Source: Mesonia profundi
Lineage (GTDB): Bacteria > Bacteroidota > Bacteroidia > Flavobacteriales > Flavobacteriaceae
Assembly: GCF_031085155.1 (NCBI RefSeq)
Contig: NZ_JAVHUL010000005.1
Span: 50,775-114,774 of the forward strand
DNA: 64,000 nucleotides
Direction of reading: 5' to 3'
The notes below the pieces were generated by a model, which saw only the letters and a program-made list of their open reading frames with translations, was not told where the DNA came from and did no database searches. Position numbers and translations under genes: made by a program. Shown piece after piece: positions 53,952-62,630 of the stretch (the stretch's first letter is position 1; each line of letters starts with the position of its first letter).

Positions 53952-54539
53952 TTAAAGAAGACTTGGGAGATTAATGACAAAGGTTCCCGAAATTTGAGAA
54001 GTATTGTCGTTAACCTCTTGAAAATTTCCGTCAAAAGTTAAGGTGTAACCTACAATTCCGCCTTCTGCCTCTACAAGTCCATAGTGTATATTGTTCAACT
54101 CTACAGAACCCGAAACACTTTGGTGAATATCTGAAGAGGGTGGGGAGAACGTAATGATCATATTCGATTGGTTATCGGTATTCAATCCAAGATCTGTCGT
54201 GTGTCCATCATTAGCGTAATAGAACATTCCATTAATTACCACATCGCTATTACTTAGGTGCAATACCATCAGTTTGCCATTCTCAATAGTTGAATAGGTA
54301 GAAAAATCTGATCCTGTGTTGTTACTACCAAAAACATTTTCAATTTCACCAGAAATGTGGCGTTCGTCAGCATTTTCTTCATTTATGATAATGTCATAAC
54401 TGTGAGGTTCTCCTTGTTGACTGCTAGGATTCCCTGGATCATCATTAGGGTTGCTTTTATCATCATCACTACCACAGCCTATCATAAGGCCAATGCAAAT
54501 GAATAGAATCAAATAAGATATTTTCTTTAAGGTTTTCAT
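53952..54539 (-). CDS. Surface lipoprotein with SDDD export signal
   Basis: 195 residues. Lipoprotein signal ends LMIGC (Cys22) followed by GSDDDKSNPNDDP, which fits the flavobacterial lipoprotein export signal (Ser plus acidic residues just after the Cys), so it is probably on the cell surface. The mature part is beta-rich with no known domain (ISGEIENVFGSNNTGSDFST; GSVELNNIHYGLVEAEGG). Start region MKTLKK matches the lipoprotein at 54806. First gene behind operator copy 3. Confidence 0.8.
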   Translation of the reverse strand: MKTLKKISYLILFICIGLMIGCGSDDDKSNPNDDPGNPSSQQGEPHSYDIIINEENADERHISGEIENVFGSNNTGSDFSTYSTIENGKLMVLHLSNSDVVINGMFYYANDGHTTDLGLNTDNQSNMIITFSPPSSDIHQSVSGSVELNNIHYGLVEAEGGIVGYTLTFDGNFQEVNDNTSQISGTFVINLPSLL

Positions 54540-54562
54540 CAGAATAATTTTGTTTATTAACT

Positions 54563-54655
54563 TAAAGATAAAGCCTATTTACTTAAAATCAGGGGTTTGT
54601 TGTATCACTGGTAGGAACTGTTTTGTATATGGAACAGTTTATTGTATGATAGGTA
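54563..54655 (-). promoter_or_regulatory. Shared operator/promoter architecture, copy 3
   Basis: Minus strand, 5' to 3': TACCTATCA, 12 bp, TTCCATATA (direct 9-bp repeats with 21-bp period), then CAAAACAGTTC and, 44 bp after this last motif, TATCTTTA as a -7-like element at 54563-54570. The same parts at the same distances occur at 59048-59140 and 63288-63380. The ATG of the downstream gene is 24 bp past the -7 element. Confidence 0.7.
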
Positions 54656-54713
54656 ATTTGTCACAAGGTATATTTGTTTTTTTTCTGATTCTTAAACTTT
54701 TTTAAAATCGGCT

Positions 54714-54752
54714 AGAAAAAAAGCTCTTCCAAATGAATGGAAAAGCTTTTCT
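54714..54752 (-). terminator. Terminator of the upstream adhesin operon
   Basis: AAAAGCTCTTCCA / TGGAAAAGCTTTT hairpin, 6-nt loop, with A-run on the plus strand (T-run on the minus). It lies between the stop at 54806 and operator copy 3, so transcription units are separate. Confidence 0.8.
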
Positions 54753-54805
54753 TAGTAGAATAAAATAGATATTGCTTTTACTGAAATTTTAAGGAGTTCT
54801 CGTAA

Positions 54806-55573
54806 TTAATTCCAAGAACCGCTTTCATTGTTGGTATGATTAACCCAAGTTCCGCTACCATCACCACTCCAGTGGTATTCTAAATTTAAATCGTTACCTA
54901 CATAAAAACTAAGGTAACCAGAATTGTCTGGATATAACATTGCTTCGTATAAAATACCACCATTAATTCCGTTGGGAATTTGCATAGTCATGAGAATGCT
55001 TTCATCGGCATTTACTTGCCAAGTCCATGTAATGGCTGCCCCAAAAAAGTAAAAAGAAGCAGTGCCAGTAGCGCCATCCATACTTTGACGCACCTCATAG
55101 AGTAACATCATATCAAGCTCATCGCCATCAATATCTTGAAAAAGTTCAAATACTTCTTCCCCATTTTGTACCGAAAACTGATAAATTAAGGTGGTACCTC
55201 CTACAGTATACGTATAAACGTCATAGTCATAATCTTCATTTGCGGTTGATCTTCCGTTTCCTGCTTGAACAGGATCGTGGCTCAAGACAGCTCCCGGAGG
55301 AACCTGAGCGATATCGCTGTCATCCTGAAAACCAATCACCTCCTCATACTTAGAGACTAATCCCATTGCGTTTTCATCTGTAGATTGATTGAGCTGCGTA
55401 GGAAGAGTCAAATCTTTTTGATAGATTTCTCCTAAATCAAAAGGTGCTGTTGTTCCTTGGCTAGGACCAGGATCTTGCGGATTTTCTGCTAGATCATCAT
55501 CACTGCTGCAACTAGTCATCATAGAAAGAAGGGCCAGCAGGATGAGATAGGTTGTTTTCTTTAAAGTTTTCAT
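54806..55573 (-). CDS. Surface lipoprotein with SSDDD export signal
   Basis: 255 residues. Signal ends LLSMMTSC (Cys22) followed by SSDDDLAENPQDP, a flavobacterial surface-export type signal. The body has DYDYDVYTYTVGGTTLIYQF, DGATGTASFYFFGAAITWTW and a W-rich C-terminus (EYHWSGDGSGTWVNH), suggesting an all-beta fold. No family recognised. It is third in the unit T9SS protein - tail-fibre-like protein - lipoprotein (58495, 55648, 54806). Confidence 0.8.
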   Translation of the reverse strand: MKTLKKTTYLILLALLSMMTSCSSDDDLAENPQDPGPSQGTTAPFDLGEIYQKDLTLPTQLNQSTDENAMGLVSKYEEVIGFQDDSDIAQVPPGAVLSHDPVQAGNGRSTANEDYDYDVYTYTVGGTTLIYQFSVQNGEEVFELFQDIDGDELDMMLLYEVRQSMDGATGTASFYFFGAAITWTWQVNADESILMTMQIPNGINGGILYEAMLYPDNSGYLSFYVGNDLNLEYHWSGDGSGTWVNHTNNESGSWN

Positions 55574-55647
55574 AATATTGTTTTTTTAAAGTTAAGGATT
55601 TTTGGTTTTAGATTTCATAATTACGTTCTTAAAGTCTTTCTTATATT

Positions 55648-58425
55648 TTATTGTTTTTCTAATTTTAAAAGTCGTGCTTCCATATTGTTTAATTGCGTGC
55701 GCACTTCTTTAAGTTCCTTCTTTTGTCCTTCAATGGTAATCTCTTGGGCATTAATGGTTACTTGTTGCTCTTGTATGGCTTTAATAGCCACCACGCTCAT
55801 CCCCGCATAATTTACCGTGTAATAGTTTTCGCGTTTACTGTCTTTATTAGGTTTGTTCACAAATTCCGGAAATTGTTTTTCCAATTCCTGCGCGATATAG
55901 CCAATTTGTGGCTCTTGGGTTTTATCTGCTTTAAAAGTATAGTCCATAATTTTAATGTCTTGTACTTTACTAAGCAATGCTTTGGTTGGAACCATATTCT
56001 CTTTAAGACGACGGTCGGAAACGGAACTGTAGGCTCCAGAGGTTTTATCAAAACTTCCTTTATTGATATCATTATAATATAACATCATATCTTCTACAAT
56101 AAAAAATCCCCATGTATTACTGTTGCTACCTCCTATCAAACTGAGAATATCAGCACCACTACTAAGACCTTTAACAGAAAGTGCTCCCGTGATCGAGCCA
56201 GTACCTGTAGGGTCATGGTTAATCCCTACTTTTCCTTGACCGGATACCTGTAATATATCACGGCCCACTGTACCGTCATTGTAATAAAAGTTGAAAAGAG
56301 AATTTGCTGGGTCTGTCTCTGGGTAACCCGCCAAGGTCCAACGTCCTGGGGTGGCGTCGTTTTTAAAATAAATCTTGGAGTAATCGTTAGAGTTCTCCTT
56401 TATAGTAAGCTTCCCTTCTAAAAGCTCATTACCTACTACGTGTAGTCGTTCAGAGGGTGTCGTCGTACCAATACCTACTTTGGTATTTGCTGTGGCATTA
56501 TTCAAACCACTAATACTTCCTAAAACCAGAGAATTGTCTTGTGCCACTATGGCTTGAGCACCAATAGCTGTTGCGTTGGTTAAATCATCTGAGTCAACAT
56601 CTGCCGCGTAACCGAACATAGTGTTATAAGAACCTGTTGTGTTAGTTCCTAATGCTCCAACCCCCGAAGCAGTGTTTCTTTCACCAGTCGTGTTATCGCC
56701 TAAAGCACTATATCCAGAAGCAGTATTTCTGTCACCAGATTCATTTGAAAGTAAGGCATTTCCTCCTGTTGCAGTGTTTTTCTGGCCAGCCGTATTAAAG
56801 CCCAAAGCATAAGCGCCAGAGGCAGTATTTGCACTTCCAGATTCGTTAGATAACAATGCATTTGTTCCAATTGCTATATTATTCTCTCCGGTCGTGTTAG
56901 CTTTTAAAGCTTCAAATCCCGTTGCGGTATTATTACTACCGGCTGTGTTAGACCTAAGTGAAGATAATCCAATAGCAGTGTTTTCACTTCCTGTCGTATT
57001 GCTTGTCAATGCAAAGACTCCAGATGCGGTATTATCATTTCCAGTTGAGTTAGCGAGTAAGGCTTCATTTCCAAATGCGGTGTTGCGATCTCCAGTTGTG
57101 TTAGATCTTAAGACGTTATCTCCTGTTGCGGTGTTTTTATTTCCTGTCGTGTTCTCGCTTAAAGTTAATTCTCCAAATGCCGTGTTACCGCTTCCAGTCG
57201 TTTCTTCAAATAAGGTATTTCTTCCTAATGCAGTATTAACGCTATTAATAAAGCCTGCGTGTATATTATTTTGCTTAAATCGCAAAGTTTGATTATTGGT
57301 CGTACCAATAAAATCAGTAGCAGTGGCAGCGTTACCGTCTAATGCCCAGCTAGCATTACTGGTTGTCTCGTCAGCTGGTTCCCAAGTCGTGTTTGTATTG
57401 TTCCATTTCAGGATTTGTCCGTCGGTCGCACTCATTTGGTTTATTTTCTCACCCGTTACGGCTGCATTATCAATTTTTGCGGTATTCACAGCGGCATCTT
57501 GAAGGTTCACTGTTGCAATGGCATCGTCTGCAACACCTAAAGGATTGGTAGTAGTTCCGTCTCCATCAAGAGAGACATTGGTTTCTGCAACTTGCACTCC
57601 CCAGTCGTCAGCAGTTCCTCCACCGGTTCCCGTCTCATCATCTGCTGGCTCCCAAGTATTGTTGGTGTTGTTCCATTTCAAGATTTGTCCATCTGCAGCA
57701 CCTTGTTGGGCAATATCTAATGGGTTTGCGGCAGTTCCATCTCCGCTAAGGCGGTTTGTGTTTTCAATAACTTGCGTTCCCCAATCGTCGCCAGCACCAC
57801 CGCCAGTCACGTTATCTGGCACCCAGTTGGTGCCATCAAATTTTAGGAACTGTCCGTTAGTAGCTCCCATATCGTCTAGTTTAGAAGAGGTTACTGCGCC
57901 ATCAAATATTTTTGGTGTTTTTACAGCATTGTTTGAAAGCTGAGCGGTATTTACGGTATTGTCTGCGATATCTGGATTAGGGTAGGTGCCAGTTAAATCC
58001 CCGCCAGCAGCTCCAGTAGGACTTCCATTGTCACCGCTGGTTACGGCATACATCGCATAAGGCACACTTAAAAGCTCTGTAGTACCTAAATCTGTATAGT
58101 TGGTTCCTCCATTAGGATCAATCTCTACTTTTAGAAGTTTGGTAGTACTCCAACCTACACTATTCATAGCGCCAGATACAGGGGTACCATCCCCAATAGC
58201 TAAGCTATAAAGACCAAAATTATTGGTAGTTACTTGATGTGTTTCTGAATAAATGGCGGTACTGCCATTAATAATACTAATTTTTAAGCCCAAATCTTGA
58301 GAGGCCATAGGTTCGCCCTGATTGTTTCTAGCGATGCCTTGATAATTAAATTTCTCAGGTGTTTGCGCCTGAGCGCTATGGCTCATAAAGACTAAACTGA
58401 GAAATAGAAAGATAAATTTTTTCAT
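55648..58425 (-). CDS. Large surface protein with YadA-head repeats and C-terminal S74 chaperone domain (cassette A)
   Basis: 925 residues from the ATG at 58425 (MKKFIFLFLSLVFMSHSAQAQ, clean signal peptide); a frame opening at 58458 adds 11 residues and covers a hairpin, so it is rejected. An N-terminal Bacteroidota domain (22-130) is followed by linker repeats, then eleven 17-residue YadA-head-like units (NTAxGxxALxxNTTGxx). The C-terminus has SDRRLKENMVPTKALLSKVQ and IGYIAQELEKQFPEFV, the S74 tail-fibre chaperone, and a coiled coil. It should form a trimeric fibre and self-cleave. No T9SS signal is present. First about 210 residues are identical to cassette B. Confidence 0.88.
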   Translation of the reverse strand: MKKFIFLFLSLVFMSHSAQAQTPEKFNYQGIARNNQGEPMASQDLGLKISIINGSTAIYSETHQVTTNNFGLYSLAIGDGTPVSGAMNSVGWSTTKLLKVEIDPNGGTNYTDLGTTELLSVPYAMYAVTSGDNGSPTGAAGGDLTGTYPNPDIADNTVNTAQLSNNAVKTPKIFDGAVTSSKLDDMGATNGQFLKFDGTNWVPDNVTGGGAGDDWGTQVIENTNRLSGDGTAANPLDIAQQGAADGQILKWNNTNNTWEPADDETGTGGGTADDWGVQVAETNVSLDGDGTTTNPLGVADDAIATVNLQDAAVNTAKIDNAAVTGEKINQMSATDGQILKWNNTNTTWEPADETTSNASWALDGNAATATDFIGTTNNQTLRFKQNNIHAGFINSVNTALGRNTLFEETTGSGNTAFGELTLSENTTGNKNTATGDNVLRSNTTGDRNTAFGNEALLANSTGNDNTASGVFALTSNTTGSENTAIGLSSLRSNTAGSNNTATGFEALKANTTGENNIAIGTNALLSNESGSANTASGAYALGFNTAGQKNTATGGNALLSNESGDRNTASGYSALGDNTTGERNTASGVGALGTNTTGSYNTMFGYAADVDSDDLTNATAIGAQAIVAQDNSLVLGSISGLNNATANTKVGIGTTTPSERLHVVGNELLEGKLTIKENSNDYSKIYFKNDATPGRWTLAGYPETDPANSLFNFYYNDGTVGRDILQVSGQGKVGINHDPTGTGSITGALSVKGLSSGADILSLIGGSNSNTWGFFIVEDMMLYYNDINKGSFDKTSGAYSSVSDRRLKENMVPTKALLSKVQDIKIMDYTFKADKTQEPQIGYIAQELEKQFPEFVNKPNKDSKRENYYTVNYAGMSVVAIKAIQEQQVTINAQEITIEGQKKELKEVRTQLNNMEARLLKLEKQ
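56626..57186 (-). repeat. Eleven 51-bp (17-residue) YadA-head-like repeats, cassette A
   Basis: Each unit begins with NT or NI codons and follows NTAxGxxALxxNTTGxx, one turn of a left-handed beta-roll per 17 residues. Eleven full units run from 57186 down to 56626, then a partial unit NTMFGYAAD. Units differ from each other at many bases, so this array is old. Confidence 0.9.
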
Positions 58426-59008
58426 AATATTAGATTTAAAAGTTTTTAGATCCCTCATGGAGGGTTTAATTTCTAATGAGTGTTACACAAAAAATTATGG
58501 TTTACTAGATTTAATGATTTTATAGGATTGTCTATAGCTTTGTTTTCCGCGATTAAACTGCACGTTTAGCATATAGGTGGCTTGTTCTAAGGAAGAAAGA
58601 TCGAGTTGTTGTTTTTCTAAACCGGTTTGCAAGGAAAATTTCTTTTGTAAAATACGTCTTCCATGAATGTCAAAAAGTTGTACCGAAAGTTCTCCAGTTC
58701 CCTGCATATCTGGTTTTATGTTTAGTATATTATCCACCGGGTTGGGATAAATTTTAAGATTCTGATTAGAAAATACAGTTTGAGATACTCCCAAAGAAGG
58801 ATCTTCTATTTGAAGTAAACCTTGGGTTACGGTAATATTGGCATTGCTTTGCGTGCTAATCAGCATCATCTCCCCAACAGAATAATCATAGGTTCCACTG
58901 GATAGGGTCTGACTTGCACCCGAAGCATTTAAGGTAGATTGAGCGCTTATAGAAAAGGGGAGAAACCCAAGAAGCACAAGTAACCCGATGTAATTAATTT
59001 TGAAACTT
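57816..59008. repeat. 1,193-bp direct repeat, copy A
   Basis: Matches 61394-62586 with an offset of 3,578 bp; I found no difference in the lines compared. It spans nearly all of the T9SS protein gene, the intergenic hairpin and the first third of the tail-fibre-like gene. Identity breaks sharply at both ends. Confidence 0.93.
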
Positions 59009-59028
59009 AATTTTGAGAAGGTTTTCAT
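58495..59028 (-). CDS. Short T9SS-sorted protein preceding the adhesin (cassette A)
   Basis: 177 residues: signal peptide (to ISAQ, residue 30), a mature part of about 60 residues (STLNASGASQTLSSGTYDYS, VGEMMLISTQSN) and a T9SS type A sorting domain (IYPNPVDNILNIKPD; SVQLFDIHGRRILQ; ATYMLNVQFN). Common in flavobacteria directly before tail-fibre-domain genes. As the adhesin has no sorting signal, this protein may help take it to the surface, by inference. The sequence is the same as the copy at 62073 except near residues 5-7 (SKL versus TKK). Confidence 0.88.
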   Translation of the reverse strand: MKTFSKLSFKINYIGLLVLLGFLPFSISAQSTLNASGASQTLSSGTYDYSVGEMMLISTQSNANITVTQGLLQIEDPSLGVSQTVFSNQNLKIYPNPVDNILNIKPDMQGTGELSVQLFDIHGRRILQKKFSLQTGLEKQQLDLSSLEQATYMLNVQFNRGKQSYRQSYKIIKSSKP

Positions 59029-59047
59029 AATTGCTTGATTTAGGGAT

Positions 59048-59140
59048 TAAAATTAAACCATACCTCTATAAAAACGAGACGTGATTGTACCTACACTATG
59101 AATGGTTTTGTAAATGGTAAGATTTCGTGTATAGATGGTA
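59048..59140 (-). promoter_or_regulatory. Shared operator/promoter architecture, copy 2
   Basis: Minus strand: TACCATCTA, 12 bp, TACCATTTA (21-bp period), CAAAACCATTC, 44 bp, then TAATTTTA at 59048-59055, 20 bp before the ATG at 59028. Almost the same sequence as copy 1 at 63288-63380, and the same geometry as copy 3. It heads the unit 58495-55648-54806. Confidence 0.78.
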
Positions 59141-59315
59141 ATTAAAGAGTATCTCTTTTTGATCACATTCTTGCTAAAATATCATTTATGATCTTTTTAT
59201 GAGTTTATACTCTCTGTGCATTTTGAATAAAAACGGAATATTTAAAGCATCAATCACTTTAAAGGATGTGGTCTTGCTGACTAATCCCTTTTACCGCTTG
59301 ACACTTTTCTATCGC

Positions 59316-59368
59316 AAAAAAAACCAAATTTCAGGATTTAGAATTTATCCTGAAATTTGGTTTTTTAA
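59316..59368 (-). terminator. Terminator of the cassette B operon
   Basis: Long stem AAAACCAAATTTCAGGAT / ATCCTGAAATTTGGTTTT with a TTAGAATTT loop and A/T runs. It lies 41 bp past the stop at 59409. The gap 59029-59408 otherwise holds operator copy 2 and no gene. Confidence 0.92.
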
Positions 59369-59408
59369 AGGGTAATAACTACTCTAAAATTTTGCGTAGG
59401 AGCTTTTA

Positions 59409-62003
59409 TTATTTTTCCAATTTTAATAGTCGTGCTTCTAAGTTATCTAATTTTTGATGCACTTCTTTTAGTTCATTGGCTTGTGTTTTAATGACTTTTT
59501 GTTGTTCTTGAATGGCTTTAATGGCTAGCACTGTAAGTTGTGCATAGTCTACCGTTAATACAGAGATATCACCTGGACTTCTTCCTTCAATTTCTGTTAT
59601 AATTTCGGGAAATAACTTTTGAATATCCTGTGCTAAGAAACCATTATATTTCTTGCTAAGATTGCTTTTGTAGTTATAATTTTTTGCATCCAATTGAAGT
59701 AATTTTTCAGATATGGATGGCATTCCCACAATATTGGTTTTCAACCTTTCATCTGATGTTGCCGTATAATTACCACTGGTTTCATCAAAATTACCTACGA
59801 GATTTCCACCACCATATAATTGTAAATTTCCTGCAATTGATGTATAGAATTCCCAATTACTTGTTGCGTCAACTGCATTCTCCAAATACATCCCAAAGAC
59901 TGAGCTTTGAATCACCCGAAGTGGGTATGCATTAGCTATATCTATACCTGCATCTATACCAACACTCAATTGTCTGGTACGCATTTCAATATTACCTTCA
60001 CCAACACCATTGGGATCATTAGCTATTATACGTGACTCAAAGCCAGTACTAGAACTCATTTGAAGAGATACATCAGGATTACCTACTTCAATACCGCCAC
60101 CAAAACTATTCCCAATAGTTGCTGCTGGGATTCCCCAACCAGAGCCTAAGTTACCACCAATGACAAGTTCTTCATCTGGGTTATCATTGTTAATACCTAC
60201 GTGGCCATTTCCACCTACAGATAGCACATCATCAGTACCACCACCCAACAACAATTTATTTGTACCACCAACTGCGCGAATTCTTCCGTTTCCGGCACCT
60301 GCACCACCAGTAGACATACTCATTTTAAGTCTATGGGTATCGTTACCTATTCTTAAATCCCCTTCAGTAGTTGTTAAATCCCACTGTCCGCCTGATATAT
60401 CTAGTTGCGCATCCGGATTAGTAGTCCCAATCCCCACTTTGGTGTCTGCCGTGGCATTATTTACCCCATCAATACTTCCTAAGACCAAGGAATTGTTTTG
60501 TGTCACGAAGGCACGGGAACCAATGGCTGTAGCGTTAGTCAAATCACCAGTACTCACATTTGCGTAAGAACCTATGCCAGTATTTAAATCGCCAGTAGTA
60601 TTTGAATTAAAGGTACCATTTCCAATGGCAAGGTTATCACTTCCAGTTTCATTCATGGAGAGCGCCCCTCGGCCTATTGCGGTATTTCCAAATCCGCTAG
60701 TGTTATTATTCAGTGAGAATGCTCCAGTCGCTGTATTGTTTGCCCCTGAAACATTTAATAGAAGTGAACTACCACCAATCGCAGTATTTCTGTCACCATC
60801 CTCATTATAGCTAAGGGCTCCATCTCCAACTGCAATATTAGTACTACCCGTAATATTCTCACTAAGAGAAGATTCTCCAATTGCTGTATTTCGCTCTCCC
60901 GTAGTATTGGAGTTTAGAGACGAATTTCCAATGGCAGTATTTCTTATTCCAGAACTGCTTTCAGGTAAGGAATTAAGCCCATAAGCAATATTACCTTTTA
61001 TAAATCCTGCTCTGAAGCCGTTCATCTTGAACCGCAGGGCTTCATCATTTGTAGTTCCTATAAAATCTGTAGCGGTGGCTGTGTTACCATCAAGTGCCCA
61101 TCCAGCATTGGCAGTCGTTTCATTAGCGGGCATCCAGTTAGTCCCGTCAAATTTTAGAACTTGTCCGCTGGTTGCACTCATATCGTTAATTTTTGCAGAG
61201 GTTATTGCACCATCGTTTACTTTGGTCGTGGTAATAGCATTATCGGCGACTTTTATTTCAGTTACTGCGGCATCTTGGAGTTCACTTGTTTCAATGTCGG
61301 TACCTAAATTGGCTGTAATTTCATTACTTCCAGAAATTCCAATTCCGTCTCCCGCGGTATAGGTTGTTCCAGTAGAACCACCGTCATCGTTACCTGGCAC
61401 CCAGTTGGTGCCATCAAATTTTAGGAACTGTCCGTTAGTAGCTCCCATATCGTCTAGTTTAGAAGAGGTTACTGCGCCATCAAATATTTTTGGTGTTTTT
61501 ACAGCATTGTTTGAAAGCTGAGCGGTATTTACGGTATTGTCTGCGATATCTGGATTAGGGTAGGTGCCAGTTAAATCCCCGCCAGCAGCTCCAGTAGGAC
61601 TTCCATTGTCACCGCTGGTTACGGCATACATCGCATAAGGCACACTTAAAAGCTCTGTAGTACCTAAATCTGTATAGTTGGTTCCTCCATTAGGATCAAT
61701 CTCTACTTTTAGAAGTTTGGTAGTACTCCAACCTACACTATTCATAGCGCCAGATACAGGGGTACCATCCCCAATAGCTAAGCTATAAAGACCAAAATTA
61801 TTGGTAGTTACTTGATGTGTTTCTGAATAAATGGCGGTACTGCCATTAATAATACTAATTTTTAAGCCCAAATCTTGAGAGGCCATAGGTTCGCCCTGAT
61901 TGTTTCTAGCGATGCCTTGATAATTAAATTTCTCAGGTGTTTGCGCCTGAGCGCTATGGCTCATAAAGACTAAACTGAGAAATAGAAAGATAAATTTTTT
62001 CAT
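59409..62003 (-). CDS. Large surface protein with YadA-head repeats and C-terminal S74 chaperone domain (cassette B)
   Basis: 864 residues from the ATG at 62003; the frame opens 11 codons earlier, as in cassette A. The N-terminal 210 residues match cassette A exactly, up to DGTNWVP, then the sequences part. The head has seven 17-residue units instead of eleven. A beta-rich neck follows, then the S74 chaperone: SDERLKTNIVGMPSISEKLL and YNGFLAQDIQKLFPEIITEI. The end is a coiled coil. The ends differ between cassettes, so they probably bind different targets. Encoded behind a lipoprotein and a T9SS protein. Confidence 0.88.
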   Translation of the reverse strand: MKKFIFLFLSLVFMSHSAQAQTPEKFNYQGIARNNQGEPMASQDLGLKISIINGSTAIYSETHQVTTNNFGLYSLAIGDGTPVSGAMNSVGWSTTKLLKVEIDPNGGTNYTDLGTTELLSVPYAMYAVTSGDNGSPTGAAGGDLTGTYPNPDIADNTVNTAQLSNNAVKTPKIFDGAVTSSKLDDMGATNGQFLKFDGTNWVPGNDDGGSTGTTYTAGDGIGISGSNEITANLGTDIETSELQDAAVTEIKVADNAITTTKVNDGAITSAKINDMSATSGQVLKFDGTNWMPANETTANAGWALDGNTATATDFIGTTNDEALRFKMNGFRAGFIKGNIAYGLNSLPESSSGIRNTAIGNSSLNSNTTGERNTAIGESSLSENITGSTNIAVGDGALSYNEDGDRNTAIGGSSLLLNVSGANNTATGAFSLNNNTSGFGNTAIGRGALSMNETGSDNLAIGNGTFNSNTTGDLNTGIGSYANVSTGDLTNATAIGSRAFVTQNNSLVLGSIDGVNNATADTKVGIGTTNPDAQLDISGGQWDLTTTEGDLRIGNDTHRLKMSMSTGGAGAGNGRIRAVGGTNKLLLGGGTDDVLSVGGNGHVGINNDNPDEELVIGGNLGSGWGIPAATIGNSFGGGIEVGNPDVSLQMSSSTGFESRIIANDPNGVGEGNIEMRTRQLSVGIDAGIDIANAYPLRVIQSSVFGMYLENAVDATSNWEFYTSIAGNLQLYGGGNLVGNFDETSGNYTATSDERLKTNIVGMPSISEKLLQLDAKNYNYKSNLSKKYNGFLAQDIQKLFPEIITEIEGRSPGDISVLTVDYAQLTVLAIKAIQEQQKVIKTQANELKEVHQKLDNLEARLLKLEK
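60585..60941 (-). repeat. Seven 51-bp (17-residue) YadA-head-like repeats, cassette B
   Basis: Seven units (NTAIGNSSLNSNTTGER and similar) run from 60941 down to 60585, then NTGIGSYANVST. Four units fewer than in cassette A, otherwise the same turn length and consensus. Confidence 0.9.
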
Positions 62004-62586
62004 AATATTAGATTTAAAAGTTTTTAGATCCCTCATGGAGGGTTTAATTTCTAATGAGTGTTACACAAAAAATTATGGTTTACTAGATTTAATGATTTTA
62101 TAGGATTGTCTATAGCTTTGTTTTCCGCGATTAAACTGCACGTTTAGCATATAGGTGGCTTGTTCTAAGGAAGAAAGATCGAGTTGTTGTTTTTCTAAAC
62201 CGGTTTGCAAGGAAAATTTCTTTTGTAAAATACGTCTTCCATGAATGTCAAAAAGTTGTACCGAAAGTTCTCCAGTTCCCTGCATATCTGGTTTTATGTT
62301 TAGTATATTATCCACCGGGTTGGGATAAATTTTAAGATTCTGATTAGAAAATACAGTTTGAGATACTCCCAAAGAAGGATCTTCTATTTGAAGTAAACCT
62401 TGGGTTACGGTAATATTGGCATTGCTTTGCGTGCTAATCAGCATCATCTCCCCAACAGAATAATCATAGGTTCCACTGGATAGGGTCTGACTTGCACCCG
62501 AAGCATTTAAGGTAGATTGAGCGCTTATAGAAAAGGGGAGAAACCCAAGAAGCACAAGTAACCCGATGTAATTAATTTTGAAACTT
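61394..62586. repeat. 1,193-bp direct repeat, copy B
   Basis: Second copy of the block at 57816-59008, same orientation. Homologous recombination between the two copies would remove 3,578 bp, including the whole cassette B variable region. Confidence 0.93.
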
Positions 62587-62606
62587 TTTTTTGTAAATGT
62601 TTTCAT
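62073..62606 (-). CDS. Short T9SS-sorted protein preceding the adhesin (cassette B)
   Basis: 177 residues, equal to the product of 58495-59028 except in residues 5-7. It has the same signal peptide, short mature part and type A sorting domain. The stop is 69 bp before the adhesin start at 62003, and the lipoprotein gene ends 24 bp upstream, so all three are probably one transcript from operator copy 1. Confidence 0.88.
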   Translation of the reverse strand: MKTFTKKSFKINYIGLLVLLGFLPFSISAQSTLNASGASQTLSSGTYDYSVGEMMLISTQSNANITVTQGLLQIEDPSLGVSQTVFSNQNLKIYPNPVDNILNIKPDMQGTGELSVQLFDIHGRRILQKKFSLQTGLEKQQLDLSSLEQATYMLNVQFNRGKQSYRQSYKIIKSSKP

Positions 62607-62630
62607 AAGTATGTGGATTTAGTAGCTGAC

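Noticed and set aside
56894..57292. Long frames on the plus strand across the fibre genes (also 57518-57943, 60160-60567, 61027-61362)
   Set aside because: They mirror the repetitive minus-strand genes, have no promoter or spacing support, and read as low-complexity Val/Pro/Ser sequence. They are shadows of the codon pattern.
55648..62003. Prophage tail fibres
   Set aside because: The S74 chaperone domain is phage-like, but no other phage genes are present. Signal peptides, Bacteroidota N-terminal domains and T9SS partners show cellular surface proteins.
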